Shown here in pieces: positions 1-8,282 of a stretch of 64,000 nt of DNA. Origin of the DNA: Histidinibacterium aquaticum (GTDB taxonomy: Bacteria > Pseudomonadota > Alphaproteobacteria > Rhodobacterales > Rhodobacteraceae); NCBI RefSeq assembly GCF_008710275.1, contig NZ_VYQE01000006.1, positions 180,126 to 244,125 on the forward strand, in the 5' to 3' direction. The notes below the pieces were generated by a model, which did not search any database, was not told the DNA's origin, and saw only the letters and a program-made list of their open reading frames with translations. Made by a program: the position numbers and the translations under genes. Each line of letters opens with the position of its first letter. Within the stretch, counting starts at the first letter, position 1.

Positions 1-549
1 GACGCGTTGCGCGCGACGGTTGCCTCGGGACTCGAAGCGGCGGTCACCGATCCGCTGACCGGGCTGCACAACCGCCGCTACGCGGAATCGCACCTGGCCC
101 ACCTCTGCCACCGGGGCCGCGAGGAGAAGCGCAGCTTCGCGATGATGGTGCTCGACATCGACCATTTCAAACAGATCAACGATCGCTGGGGCCACGCGGC
201 CGGCGACGCGGTCCTCAAGGCCGTGGCGGACCGGTTGCGGATCAACGTGCGCTCCGTCGATCTCGTGGCGCGGATCGGGGGAGAGGAGTTCCTCGTGGCG
301 ATGCCGGACACCTCGGCGGCGGTGGCGCAACACGCGGCCGAGAGGCTCTGCCATCTGATCGAGGAGATGCGCATCGCCGTCCCTGGCACCCGGATGCCCG
401 TTCGGGTGACGATGTCGATCGGGGTCGCGCTGGGGAACTGCGACGGGTCGCCGTGTGAAGACATCGACGCGCTGCTCTGCCGGGCCGACGCCGCGCTCTA
501 TGCCGCCAAGAACTCGGGGCGCAACACCGTGAGCCTCTCCGCGGCCTGA
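1..549 (+). CDS. pleD: Diguanylate cyclase, GGDEF domain (PleD-like), 5' truncated
   Basis: C-terminal part of a c-di-GMP synthase that joins two GTP molecules. The reading frame is open from base 1, so the start and any receiver domains lie outside the window. The fragment keeps the typical entry DPLTGLHNRRY, the metal-binding stretch LDIDHFKQIND and the active-site GGEEF (bases 277-291). An RSVD sequence lies exactly five residues before GGEEF, which matches the RxxD inhibitory site for product feedback. The linker just before the GGDEF domain resembles that of PleD, the response regulator with a cyclase output, hence the symbol; that identification rests on recall of the family. It converges with the next minus-strand gene. 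Confidence 0.85.
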   Translation, partial: DALRATVASGLEAAVTDPLTGLHNRRYAESHLAHLCHRGREEKRSFAMMVLDIDHFKQINDRWGHAAGDAVLKAVADRLRINVRSVDLVARIGGEEFLVAMPDTSAAVAQHAAERLCHLIEEMRIAVPGTRMPVRVTMSIGVALGNCDGSPCEDIDALLCRADAALYAAKNSGRNTVSLSAA

Positions 550-553
550 GAGG

Positions 554-1024
554 TCAGTCGCCGCGACCGGACGGGCCGCGACGGAAGGCCACCTCGCGGA
601 GGCGCGTTGCGAGCTGCGCCCGGGCGGCGGGCTCCATGGAAGAGATGTGAGAGACGAGAACCCTCTGCGCGGCGGAAATCACATCCGCACCCCGATGGCG
701 CTGGGACTCGAGATGCGCGGCGAGGGTCTCGGGGTCGAACGGCTCGGTCTCCAGGATCGCGGCGAGCCGCTGCATCTCCGCGCGCCTGTCGCCCGGCCCG
801 GGGACACGAACGGCCTCGTTGCGGCGCAGCTCGCCCGCGATGGCGCGGCGGTCCTCCGGCGCGAGCGCGCGGCCCAGCGGCCCGGCGCTGAACTCCACCC
901 GGGGCGGAGGCGCGAAGCGCCGTCCCGACAGGCCGTGGCCCAGCACGATCCCGACGATCAACAGATTGAACGCTAGCGAAACGACAAGTGCGATACGCAG
1001 CCCGCGGCCCGGACGTCTGGCCAT
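554..1024 (-). CDS. Periplasmic heavy-metal-sensor-like membrane protein
   Basis: A 156-residue protein with a basic N-terminus, one transmembrane segment at about residues 10-30 and a helical Arg/Glu-rich periplasmic part. This layout fits the Spy/CnrX-like 'periplasmic heavy-metal sensor' group, which bind metal or chaperone envelope proteins. No CxxC or His cluster is visible, so metal binding is not shown. It is the last gene of a minus-strand unit with EF-hand, sigma factor and anti-sigma genes, and follows the anti-sigma gene after 2 bp. A role in envelope-stress sensing linked to that sigma factor is inferred from position. Confidence 0.6.
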   Translation of the reverse strand: MARRPGRGLRIALVVSLAFNLLIVGIVLGHGLSGRRFAPPPRVEFSAGPLGRALAPEDRRAIAGELRRNEAVRVPGPGDRRAEMQRLAAILETEPFDPETLAAHLESQRHRGADVISAAQRVLVSHISSMEPAARAQLATRLREVAFRRGPSGRGD

Positions 1025-1026
1025 TC

Positions 1027-1362
1027 CTATCCCTCCGCGTCGAGAAGGAGATCGCTCTCGGGCAAGAGCGAGACGACCACGGGCTCGCCCAGGAGACCGC
1101 CCGTGACCCCGGAGAGCGCCGACGGTGCCGCCAGCCCGATCCAGACGCCCGCGAGCGTCGCCGCGCCGAGCGTTCCCGCGCCGACCCAGCCGCCGAGCGC
1201 CCGCCAGAGCGACGGCGCGGCCTCCGCCCGGCCGGTGCGCCGGGGCATCTCGGCGGCGGCGTCCGCCACGATGCGGGCGGTCAGCGCCGCCGACACGTCG
1301 GGCCGCGTCTCCCGCGCCTCCGCGAAGAGCATGTCGAGCTCGTCGGTTTCCGGTTCAGTCAT
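1027..1362 (-). CDS. Putative anti-sigma factor (small membrane protein)
   Basis: A 111-residue protein with an acidic N-terminal cytoplasmic part of about 55 residues (opening MTEPETDELDMLFAEARE), one transmembrane segment at about 60-80 and a short outer tail. It overlaps the end of the ECF sigma gene by 8 bp, the usual arrangement for a sigma/anti-sigma pair. No zinc-binding HxxxCxxC motif is seen. It is probably the membrane tether that holds the sigma factor inactive; this is inferred from size, topology and coupling, since the sequence matches no family I can name with certainty. Confidence 0.55.
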   Translation of the reverse strand: MTEPETDELDMLFAEARETRPDVSAALTARIVADAAAEMPRRTGRAEAAPSLWRALGGWVGAGTLGAATLAGVWIGLAAPSALSGVTGGLLGEPVVVSLLPESDLLLDAEG

Positions 1363-1945
1363 CGGTGAACCCCAATTCCTCGCGCCGGGCGGCGAGTGCC
1401 GCGCTGAGGGCGCGCCGGCCCCGGGCGGTCAGACTCTCGACCGCCTCGACGCCGATGTCCATGATCCGGGCGATCTCCGGGTTGGAGAGCCCCTCGAGAT
1501 GGCGCAACGCCACCGCCTGCGCCTGCCGCTCCGGCAAGGTGGCGAGCGCGGTCGACAGGGCCTTCAGACGGTCGCGGCGCTGCATGTCGTCGGCCGCCGT
1601 CGGCCGGCCGTCCTCCGGTTCGGGCACCGCTTCGAGGGCGACGCCCCGGCCCCGCACCCTCAGGCGGTCGGTGCAGAGGTTGGCCACGACCCGGTAGAGC
1701 CAGGTCGAGACGCGCGCCTCTGCGCGCCAGCTGGGCGCCTGCCGCCAGAGCCGGAGCATCGCCTCCTGCGTCACGTCCTCCGCCTCGGCCCGGTCCGCCA
1801 GCATCCGCTGCGCCTGCGCCAGGACGCGCGGGGCGTGGCGGGCCGTGAGGCTGCGCGCGGCGGAGAGGTCCCCGTCGGCGTAGGCCGCCATCAGGTCGGC
1901 GTCGGAGGACGCGCCGCCTCCCTGATCCGTCGCACCGTCGCTCAT
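1355..1945 (-). CDS. ECF-type RNA polymerase sigma factor
   Basis: A 196-residue group 4 sigma factor. Region 2 is visible in the stretch ending EDVTQEAMLRLWRQAP and WLYRVVANLCTDRLR (about residues 55-100), with a short linker and region 4 in LPERQAQAVALRHLEGLSN and the recognition helix DIGVEAVESLTARGRRALS. It directs polymerase to stress promoters and is normally restrained by the product of the overlapping downstream gene. It lies 75 bp after the EF-hand gene, with a strong stem-loop in between. A 220-residue open frame on the same strand here is an out-of-frame shadow. Confidence 0.9.
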   Translation of the reverse strand: MSDGATDQGGGASSDADLMAAYADGDLSAARSLTARHAPRVLAQAQRMLADRAEAEDVTQEAMLRLWRQAPSWRAEARVSTWLYRVVANLCTDRLRVRGRGVALEAVPEPEDGRPTAADDMQRRDRLKALSTALATLPERQAQAVALRHLEGLSNPEIARIMDIGVEAVESLTARGRRALSAALAARREELGFTDD

Positions 1946-1984
1946 CGCTCCCCGGCATAGTCCCTAGTCCCGGACGGCGTCCAT

Positions 1985-2012
1985 CGGCGGCGCGCGGGAG
2001 GGCGCGCCGCCG
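1985..2012. other. Stem-loop between EF-hand gene and sigma factor gene
   Basis: GGCGGCGCGC (1986-1995) pairs perfectly with GCGCGCCGCC (2002-2011) around a 6-base loop, and C1985/G2012 add one pair. No T-run follows on the minus strand, so it is not a clear intrinsic terminator. It may instead limit read-through or protect the EF-hand mRNA. Confidence 0.6.
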
Positions 2013-2020
2013 GGAGCGCA

Positions 2021-2503
2021 TCAGTGACGGCCGAACCGCGGGCCGCCGTGGCGAGGGCCGTGCTCCCGCCCGGCGAACCGCTCGGACAGCGAAGAGAACT
2101 CGTCCTCGGACACCGCCCCGTCCCCGTCGCGGTCGAGCCGCTCGAAGGCAGTGGGACGTGGCGCGGGGGTCGTGAACTCCTCCGCCTGGAGAACGCCGTC
2201 GCCGTTCGCGTCGAGACGCGCGACGAGGCGCTCCATCCGCTCGGCCAGGCGCTCGGCGCGCGCGGCTTCGGCGGCGGCCACCATCTCTTCGGCGGTCAGG
2301 CTGCCGTCACCGTCGGCGTCGGCCTCCGCGAAGCGATCCATCAGCGGCGCGCGAAGCTCGTCCTCGCTCAGGGCGCCGTCGCCATCGGTGTCGAGCTCGG
2401 CGAAATCCGGGCGGTCGGCGGGGCCGAAGCCCTGCGCCTGCGCCCCCTGCACGGCGACGCCCGCCAGGAGGGCTGCGATCAGAAGAGGTGTCTTGAAGGT
2501 CAT
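2021..2503 (-). CDS. Secreted EF-hand calcium-binding protein
   Basis: A 160-residue protein with an N-terminal signal peptide (MTFKTPLLIAALLAGVAVQG, cleavage near AQA) and four EF-hand loops in order: DTDGDGALSEDE, DADGDGSLTAEE, DANGDGVLQAEE and DRDGDGAVSEDE. Each keeps the Asp/Asn pattern at loop positions 1, 3 and 5 and the final Glu, so four Ca2+ sites are expected in the periplasm. The tail is His/Gly/Arg-rich. I start at 2503, where an AAAGGAT ribosome site precedes ATG and the signal peptide begins; a longer frame to 2650 lacks both. It is the first gene of the sigma-factor unit. Confidence 0.85.
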   Translation of the reverse strand: MTFKTPLLIAALLAGVAVQGAQAQGFGPADRPDFAELDTDGDGALSEDELRAPLMDRFAEADADGDGSLTAEEMVAAAEAARAERLAERMERLVARLDANGDGVLQAEEFTTPAPRPTAFERLDRDGDGAVSEDEFSSLSERFAGREHGPRHGGPRFGRH

Positions 2504-2733
2504 GGGAGGATCCTTTCGGCGTGTTGGCTCTGCTCCGGCCCAGTGCCGAAGTCCCTCCCTGAACGGGCCGTGCCCGGGATTCCGTCGCGGACGACCGAAA
2601 AAACCTCTCCCCCACGGCGGGGTTTTGCGACAAGCCGACGCAAGAGCCATCTGTCCCCTTCCCTAATCGCCTCCGTCCTCCCACCTTGCGCAGGACAGCC
2701 CCGCCTACCGGGGCCGACTTCGAAGGACGTGCC

Positions 2734-3132
2734 ATGAGCCAAGAGACCCGCCACGACGAAGAGGGACCGGACCGTCCGGCGAGCCCCGCGATGTGGCGCG
2801 GCTTTCGCCGGAAGTGTCCGAACTGCGGCCAGGGTCCCATGTTCGAAACCTACCTCAAGGTTTCGGACAGCTGTCCGGTTTGCGCGGAGGAGCTGCGCCA
2901 TCATCGGGCCGACGACGGGCCGGCCTACCTGACGATCCTTGTCGTCGGGCACCTCATGGCGCCGGTGATCCACGTCCTCTTCACCCAGTTCCGGCCCGAT
3001 CCGCTGGTGATGGCGACGATCCTGACGGTCGGCTGCGTGGCGCTCTCGCTCTACCTGCTGCCGCGCCTGAAGGGGCTCGTCGTGGGCATCCAGTGGGCCA
3101 AGCGGATGCACGGTTTTGGCAAGACCGCCTGA
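2734..3132 (+). CDS. DUF983 family membrane protein
   Basis: A 132-residue protein with a zinc-ribbon-like start, CPNCGQGPMF and CPVC about 20 residues later, followed by two transmembrane helices (TILVVGHLMAPVIHVLF and MATILTVGCVALSLYLL). This is the DUF983 layout; its function is not established. The start at 2734 (MSQETRHDE) has GAAGGA upstream. The in-frame extension to 2686 has no homology-like character. The gene overlaps the start of the next one by 17 bp, which suggests co-transcription with the NUDIX gene. Confidence 0.85.
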   Translation: MSQETRHDEEGPDRPASPAMWRGFRRKCPNCGQGPMFETYLKVSDSCPVCAEELRHHRADDGPAYLTILVVGHLMAPVIHVLFTQFRPDPLVMATILTVGCVALSLYLLPRLKGLVVGIQWAKRMHGFGKTA

Positions 3133-3790
3133 GGCGGTCCCCGTCCCTGTCCGCGATGCGGCGGCCGTGATCCTCGTGCGCGACGGCGCGCGCGTGCTGA
3201 TGGGCCGGCGCGGTGCCAGCGCGGTGTTCCTTCCGTCCAAGTGGGTCTTTCCGGGCGGCGCCGTGGACCCCGGCGACGACAGGGTGCCGCTCGCCGGTCT
3301 ACTGTCCAATAGCGACCGTCTGACCGAAGAGAGCGCGGCCACGCCGGAGGCCCTCGCGGCGGCGGCGATCCGGGAGCTCTGGGAAGAGACCGGCCAGATG
3401 CTCGGACGACCGGGCGACTGGGACGCGCCCCCCGGCTGGCGTGCGTTTGCCGCGACCGGGCACCGGCCGGACGCCTCCGCCCTCCGCTTCGTCGCCCGGG
3501 CGGTCACTCCCCCGGGCCGGCCCCGCCGCTTCGACGCGCGCTTCTTCCTGGCGGAGGCCGAGGCGCTGGTCTCCGACCCCGACGACTTTTCCCGTGCGGA
3601 GGACGAGCTGACCGGCCTCCACTGGGTCCCGCTCGCCGAGGCCGACCGGCTGGAGCTGCCCGGTATCACCCGTCTCGTTCTGGAAGAGGTCCGCGCGGTC
3701 CTGCGGCGCGGGCCATCGGACCGGGTCCCCTTCTACCGGGACGGCGCGGAGGAGGCGGCGCTCGCGCGGCTCGCGAAACGGGTCAGGTGA
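3116..3790 (+). CDS. NUDIX hydrolase
   Basis: A 224-residue pyrophosphohydrolase that cleaves nucleoside diphosphates linked to another group. The NUDIX box is split but readable: FPGGAVDPGDD, then a 30-residue insertion, then AAIRELWEETGQ with the metal-binding Glu residues. The insertion between the GG and the REXXEE helix resembles NUDT19-like eukaryotic/alphaproteobacterial members. The start is TTG at 3116, inside the end of the DUF983 gene; GTG at 3168 is a possible alternative but would remove the first beta strand. It converges with the DMT exporter and overlaps it by 8 bp. Confidence 0.85.
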   Translation: MARPPEAVPVPVRDAAAVILVRDGARVLMGRRGASAVFLPSKWVFPGGAVDPGDDRVPLAGLLSNSDRLTEESAATPEALAAAAIRELWEETGQMLGRPGDWDAPPGWRAFAATGHRPDASALRFVARAVTPPGRPRRFDARFFLAEAEALVSDPDDFSRAEDELTGLHWVPLAEADRLELPGITRLVLEEVRAVLRRGPSDRVPFYRDGAEEAALARLAKRVR

Positions 3791-4676
3791 CGAGGACGAG
3801 GGCCACGATGGAGGCGCCGAGCACGATCATTCCGAGGCCCTCGGTCCGGGTGATGCGCTCTCCGAAGACGAGGACCGAGACCAGCGCCGAGAGGATCAGC
3901 TCCGCCTGGCCGACAGCCTTCACCAGGGCGACCGTCTGCATGGCGAAGGCCGTGAACCAGCAGGCCGAGCCGATCATCGAGGTGATGCCGACGAGCCCCG
4001 ACACCCGCCAGGAGCGCAGGACGCGGCCCACCTCTCCGCGCTCGCGCCAGAGCAGCCAGGCGCCCAGGATGAGGGTCTGCGCCGCCGTCACGCAGGCGAG
4101 AGTGACTAGCGCGCGCAGCAGCGCGTCGCCGGAGGCCAGCCCGAGCGTCGCGCCGCGGTAGCCGACCGCCGAGATCGCGAAGCCGAGGCCGGAGGCCAGG
4201 CCGAGCGCCGTCGCACGGTTCCAGAACCGCGCCTGCGCCAGCCCCGGCGTGCGGGAAAGCAGCAGCACGCCCACGAGGCCGAGGCAGATCGCCCAGAAGG
4301 CCCCCCAGGAGATCGCCTCTCCCAGCACCACGATCCCGACGAGGGCCGAGAGAAGGACCTCCGTCTTCTTGAACGTGATTCCGACGGCGAAGTTGCGGTG
4401 TTTGAAGAGGCTGACGGTGCAGATCGTCGCAAGGATCTGGGCGATGCCGCCGATCAGCGCGTAGGGCCAGAAGCCCGCCTCCGGAACCGGAAGCCCCTGC
4501 CCGCTCGCCGCGCCGTATAGGACGGCGGCGACGGCCACGAGCGGGGCCGACCAGACGAAGCGCGCGAAGGTGGCGCCGGCGGCCGTGAGCGTGCCGGAGG
4601 CCAGCCGCTTCTGCAGCATGAAGCGCAGCGTCTGTGCCGACGCCGCGCCGAGGGTCACGAAGATCCAAGGCTCCAT
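3783..4676 (-). CDS. DMT superfamily transporter (two EamA domains)
   Basis: A 297-residue inner-membrane protein with about ten hydrophobic helices arranged as two EamA repeats (roughly 1-140 and 150-297). The second repeat ends with the usual GERITRTEGLGMIVLGASIV type sequence. The family exports metabolites or amino acids by drug/metabolite exchange; the substrate cannot be told. The start ATG at 4676 begins directly with a helix, as usual. It lies downstream of the desaturase gene on the same strand with 13 bp between. Confidence 0.85.
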   Translation of the reverse strand: MEPWIFVTLGAASAQTLRFMLQKRLASGTLTAAGATFARFVWSAPLVAVAAVLYGAASGQGLPVPEAGFWPYALIGGIAQILATICTVSLFKHRNFAVGITFKKTEVLLSALVGIVVLGEAISWGAFWAICLGLVGVLLLSRTPGLAQARFWNRATALGLASGLGFAISAVGYRGATLGLASGDALLRALVTLACVTAAQTLILGAWLLWRERGEVGRVLRSWRVSGLVGITSMIGSACWFTAFAMQTVALVKAVGQAELILSALVSVLVFGERITRTEGLGMIVLGASIVALVLVT

Positions 4677-4689
4677 GCGCCCCTATCGC

Positions 4690-5583
4690 CTACCCCTGCG
4701 GGCTGCGCCAGAGCGGATGCGGCACCGGGTCCTTGGCGCGCCAGAGATACCGCGCGAAAACCTCAGCGTAGGAGCGGTATCGATACCCCTCGTTCACCGC
4801 GAGGTAGCGTCCCGGGTTGCGGGCGTAGACCTGCGGCAGCCGGTACCAGGGCACGCGCGGATGCATGTGGTGAACGACGTGGAGGTTGTTGTTGAGGAAG
4901 AGCAGCGCGAGCGGGCCGCGATCCTCGATGATCACCGTGCGGGCGCGCGCCTTCTCATGCGCCTGATGCTCCAGGAAAGTCCGGATCTTGAGGAGCCCGA
5001 GCGCGATGTAGGCCGCGACGAGGTAGGCCCAGAGAGGCATCGGCGACAGGGCAACGATGACAGCGAGGACAGCGATGCCCGGCAGGTGCCACAGCCACCC
5101 GGCCCGCACCCGCGCATCGCGACGGCGGCTCCAGTCCTGCGCCATAAAGGCGATCTGCCCGACGATCGGCCCGATCAGCATCCGCCCCGCGAGCGTGTTG
5201 TTCACCCGCAGCAGGAGCCGGGCCCAGAGCGGCATCCGGTCCCAGCGCGAGGGGTCGAGGTAATTGCTCTCCGGGTCGTCGTAGGGATCGGTCAGGATGG
5301 AATCGCGGTGGTGCGCCAGGTGCGTGTCGCGGAACCGCAGGTAGGGGACGAAGAGCGCGAGCGGCAGCCAGACTAGCGCGGCGTTGACACGTTCGTTCGG
5401 GAAGGGATGGCCGTGGATCGCCTCGTGACTGAGCGAGGAATGCAGCGCGGCCGCGACGGCGACGACGGGCACCGCGAGCCAGAGCGATACGGTGGCGAGC
5501 CAGAAGAGGCCGAGGCCCCAGGCGAGATAGGTCGCGGCCAGCAATCCGAGGGTCGGCCATTCCACGGGTCGCCGGTCAGACAT
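4690..5583 (-). CDS. Fatty acid desaturase
   Basis: A 297-residue integral-membrane di-iron desaturase that introduces double bonds into acyl chains. All three histidine boxes are present: HEAIHGH (53-59), HLAHH (88-92) and HVVHHMH (235-241), embedded in four or more membrane helices. I chose ATG at 5583; GTG at 5589, two codons upstream, is equally possible. The start lies inside the last codons of the DUF2061 gene, so the two are translationally coupled. The divergent XRE regulator is a plausible controller. Confidence 0.88.
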   Translation of the reverse strand: MSDRRPVEWPTLGLLAATYLAWGLGLFWLATVSLWLAVPVVAVAAALHSSLSHEAIHGHPFPNERVNAALVWLPLALFVPYLRFRDTHLAHHRDSILTDPYDDPESNYLDPSRWDRMPLWARLLLRVNNTLAGRMLIGPIVGQIAFMAQDWSRRRDARVRAGWLWHLPGIAVLAVIVALSPMPLWAYLVAAYIALGLLKIRTFLEHQAHEKARARTVIIEDRGPLALLFLNNNLHVVHHMHPRVPWYRLPQVYARNPGRYLAVNEGYRYRSYAEVFARYLWRAKDPVPHPLWRSPQG

Positions 5584-5782
5584 CGACACGGCCCCAGGAG
5601 ATATTGGCCCAGACCCGCTCGTAGATCAGGTAGCTGAGGAAGCCGAGCGTGGCGTTGGCGAGGGCCATCGCGCCGCCCGTCAGGGCAGAGCCGGTGGCGA
5701 TGAAGCCGACGATCGACATCACGACGAGACCGAGCAGCGTCCACAGCACGGCCTTTACGACGGACCGGGTCCGCGTTTCCAT
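5576..5782 (-). CDS. DUF2061 small membrane protein
   Basis: A 68-residue protein with two transmembrane helices and the family ending IYERVWANISWG. DUF2061 proteins are small predicted membrane proteins of unknown function, often next to lipid or sulfur genes. The start ATG at 5782 is preceded by an excellent GGAGGA site; a longer frame to 5863 would run into the regulatory region. It overlaps the desaturase start by 8 bp and is the first gene of that unit. Confidence 0.8.
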   Translation of the reverse strand: METRTRSVVKAVLWTLLGLVVMSIVGFIATGSALTGGAMALANATLGFLSYLIYERVWANISWGRVDV

Positions 5783-5892
5783 GTGTCCTCCAAAGTACTG
5801 TAATTTATACCCTTCTTTTGATGCGAGGGCGCGGCTTGGCGCCAGACTGTATCTGGTCCACAAAAGGCCTCAGAAGTGATAATATCCGCTTA
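5783..5892. promoter_or_regulatory. Divergent promoter region, desaturase unit / XRE regulator
   Basis: This 110-bp AT-richer stretch separates the minus-strand DUF2061/desaturase unit from the plus-strand XRE gene. It should hold both promoters. I see no perfect operator palindrome longer than 5 bp, so no binding site is assigned. Confidence 0.45.
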
Positions 5893-6750
5893 ATGGTGAC
5901 AATTATCGACAAACGAGAGAGATCCGCGCTCTTCCGGGATCGCCTCGCGGAGGCGATGGCGGAGCGGCGGGTCAGCCAGGCGCACCTTGCGCGGGAGGCG
6001 GGCGTGGACCGCTCGACGGTCAGCCAGCTCCTGAAGCCCGGGGCGAGATTGCCAAACGCCCATGTCGCCGCCCAGTGCGCGGCGATCCTCGGGGTCTCGA
6101 CCGACTGGCTGCTCGGGCTGTCCCACCGCCCCGAGCGGGCGGCGGATCTCGCGGCGCTGGCCATGTCCATGACCAAGGCGCCCCGGGCGCTCGTGGACGA
6201 ACAGATCTTCGCCTGGCACCGGGAGGCGGAGGGCTACAAGATCCGCCATGTCCCCGCCGGGCTGCCCGACATGCTGAAGACGACCGAGATGCTGCATTGG
6301 GAATACGAGGCCGCGCTCGGGCGCACCGCGCAGCAGGCCATCGGTGCGTCCGAGGACCGGTTGAACTGGATGCGTGCGGCCCAGTCCGACTACGAGATCT
6401 GCCTGCCCGAGCACGAGATCCGCGCCTTCGTCGCCGGCACGGGCTACTACGCCGGCATCCCGAGAGAGGTCCGGGCCGCGCAGCTCGAGCACATGTCCGC
6501 TCTCGTCGACCAGCTCTTCCCGTCGATGCGTCTCTTCCTCTTCGACGCGCGCCGGCTCTTCTCGGCCCCGGTCACCGTCTTCGGCCCCCTTCTGGCGGTG
6601 ATCTACATCGGGTCGAACTACCTGGTCTTCCGCGACACGGAGCGCGTGCGCACGATGACGCGCCACTTCGACAAGCTGGTGCGCGAGGCCGATATCGCCG
6701 ACCGCGCCCTGCCCGGCTACCTCGAGAGCCTGAAGTCGGAACTAGTCTGA
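5893..6750 (+). CDS. XRE-family transcriptional regulator
   Basis: A 285-residue protein with an N-terminal helix-turn-helix at about residues 15-75: the recognition segment reads VSQAHLAREAGVDRSTVSQL and closes with LGVSTDWLLGLS. A large C-terminal region of about 200 residues contains no domain I can name; its hydrophobic pattern suggests ligand binding. The start ATG at 5893 (MVTIIDKRER) is chosen because upstream codons translate into low-quality sequence, although the ribosome site is weak. Its divergent position suggests control of the desaturase unit, for instance in response to membrane lipid state; that is inference. Confidence 0.8.
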   Translation: MVTIIDKRERSALFRDRLAEAMAERRVSQAHLAREAGVDRSTVSQLLKPGARLPNAHVAAQCAAILGVSTDWLLGLSHRPERAADLAALAMSMTKAPRALVDEQIFAWHREAEGYKIRHVPAGLPDMLKTTEMLHWEYEAALGRTAQQAIGASEDRLNWMRAAQSDYEICLPEHEIRAFVAGTGYYAGIPREVRAAQLEHMSALVDQLFPSMRLFLFDARRLFSAPVTVFGPLLAVIYIGSNYLVFRDTERVRTMTRHFDKLVREADIADRALPGYLESLKSELV

Positions 6751-6807
6751 GCCTTGCACGCGACCCGGGCTGCGGTCAGAGTCCCGCCGAGGTCATTTCG
6801 GGCAGAC

Positions 6808-7359
6808 ATGCGCTTCGCTCTCTTCATCGCCGGTCTCGTCGCGCTCTCCGCCTGCGGAGGCTCGGGCGAGGCGGATCGTGTCTATGCCCCCGGACTCGCG
6901 CAGCGGGGCGACACCGAGGATCAACTCGTTGTCGGGCACCGGCTGATGGCCGCCGGGCAATACGAGCTGGCCCTCGATGCCTTCACGCGCGCGGCGGGCG
7001 ACCAGGGGTTCAACGCCGACACGCTCTCGGCGCTGGGCTCGGCCAACCTGCGGCTCGGGCGGCTGAACCAGGCCGAGGACCTCCTGCGCCGTGCAGTCGA
7101 GGAAGAGCCCGACTTCGCCGAGGCCTGGAACAACCTGGGCGTGATCCTCATGGAGCAGGGTCAGACCGGAGAGGCCGCCCAGATCTTCCGTCGCGCCTTT
7201 GCAACGTCGAACGGCGAATCGCTCGTGATTCGCGACAACCTCCGTTTGGCGCTCGCAAAACTTGACGACCCCGGCTACAGTGACTCCGAGGACACAAGTG
7301 ACTTCAGGCTGGTGCAGCGCGGCGGCGGACAGTTCCTTCTGACGCGCGAAGACCCCTGA
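6808..7359 (+). CDS. tadD: TPR lipoprotein, TadD-like
   Basis: A 183-residue lipoprotein with a lipobox at VALSACGG (Cys at about residue 16) and three tetratricopeptide repeats from residue 45 on, including the typical AEAWNNLGVILMEQGQTGEA. TadD is the outer-membrane-anchored TPR protein that helps assemble the Tad (Flp) pilus secretin. The start at 6808 is placed so that the signal sequence is at the N-terminus. A second TPR lipoprotein and a prepilin peptidase follow on the same strand, which supports a Tad locus; the rest of the locus is not in this window. Confidence 0.75.
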   Translation: MRFALFIAGLVALSACGGSGEADRVYAPGLAQRGDTEDQLVVGHRLMAAGQYELALDAFTRAAGDQGFNADTLSALGSANLRLGRLNQAEDLLRRAVEEEPDFAEAWNNLGVILMEQGQTGEAAQIFRRAFATSNGESLVIRDNLRLALAKLDDPGYSDSEDTSDFRLVQRGGGQFLLTREDP

Positions 7360-7419
7360 CCCGGCGCAAAGACCGGGCTTCCGGACCGAAGCACGTCGAG
7401 CAGTCAGAGGTGCAGGTAC

Positions 7420-8277
7420 ATGCGTCAGACCAAGTGTTTCGTGGCCCTCGTCGTGGGCGTCGTCGGGCTGTCGGCCTGCGAGCGTTCGGGCGAGGCCGAG
7501 GTCAATCGAGCCATCCAGGATCTCAACGTCGTCGACGAGACGAACCTGAACGACGTGATGCTGACCGTCGGCGATCCCGGCGAGGCGGTGAACTACTTCA
7601 CCCGCGCAGTCGAGAACGATCCGGGCCGGATCGACCTGCAACGTGGGCTGGCAAAGTCGCTGGTCCGCGCGGACCGTCCGCAGGAGGCCAGCGCCGCATG
7701 GGAGCGCGTGCTCTCGACACCTGGCGCCGGGGACGAGGACCGGGTGGACTACGCGGACGCCCTCATCCGCTCGAACCGGTGGGAAGACGCGGAAAGCGTC
7801 CTCGACGGCATTCCGCCCACGCACGAGACCTATCGCCGCTACCGGCTGGAGGCCATGGTCGCCGACAGCAACGAGGAGTGGCAGGACGCCGACACCTTCT
7901 ACGACATCGCCGCCGGCCTGACGACGACCCCGGCGGGCGTGCTGAACAACTGGGGCTACTCCAAGCTGACGCGTGGCGACGCCGCCGGGGCCGAACGGCT
8001 CTTCCTCGAGGCCATTCGCAACGATCGCACGATGTTCACCGCCAAGAACAACCTGATGCTGGCCCGCGGCGCGCAGCGGAATTACGACCTGCCGGTCGTT
8101 CCGATGAGCCAGACCGAACGGGCGCAGCTGCTTCACACGCTGGGTCTCACGGCCATCAAGCAGAACGACGTCGCCATCGGGCGCGGCCTTTTGCAGGAGG
8201 CGATCGACACCCATCCGCAGCACTTCGAGGAAGCCGTCCGCTCCCTGCGTGCCCTCGAAGCGAACGTCGCGAACTGA
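7420..8277 (+). CDS. TPR lipoprotein, second TadD-like protein
   Basis: A 285-residue lipoprotein with signal sequence and lipobox VGLSACER. TPR-like helical pairs cover about residues 55-260, for example GEAVNYFTRAVENDPGRIDL and LNNWGYSKLTRGDAAGAERL. It is probably another Tad pilus assembly protein at the inner face of the outer membrane. It lies 60 bp after the first TPR lipoprotein and 5 bp before the prepilin peptidase gene, so these three are likely one operon. The two TPR proteins are only distantly alike and do not look like a recent duplication. Confidence 0.75.
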   Translation: MRQTKCFVALVVGVVGLSACERSGEAEVNRAIQDLNVVDETNLNDVMLTVGDPGEAVNYFTRAVENDPGRIDLQRGLAKSLVRADRPQEASAAWERVLSTPGAGDEDRVDYADALIRSNRWEDAESVLDGIPPTHETYRRYRLEAMVADSNEEWQDADTFYDIAAGLTTTPAGVLNNWGYSKLTRGDAAGAERLFLEAIRNDRTMFTAKNNLMLARGAQRNYDLPVVPMSQTERAQLLHTLGLTAIKQNDVAIGRGLLQEAIDTHPQHFEEAVRSLRALEANVAN

Positions 8278-8282
8278 GAGAG

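Noticed and set aside
2503..2650. EcfG-type promoter (GGAAT with CGTT) before the EF-hand gene
   Set aside because: The two elements are only 13 bases apart, too close for the 16-17 base spacer known for that promoter class.
2500..3669. 389-codon open frame on the minus strand
   Set aside because: It lies opposite the DUF983 and NUDIX genes, has shadow-like composition and no motif; common in high-GC DNA.
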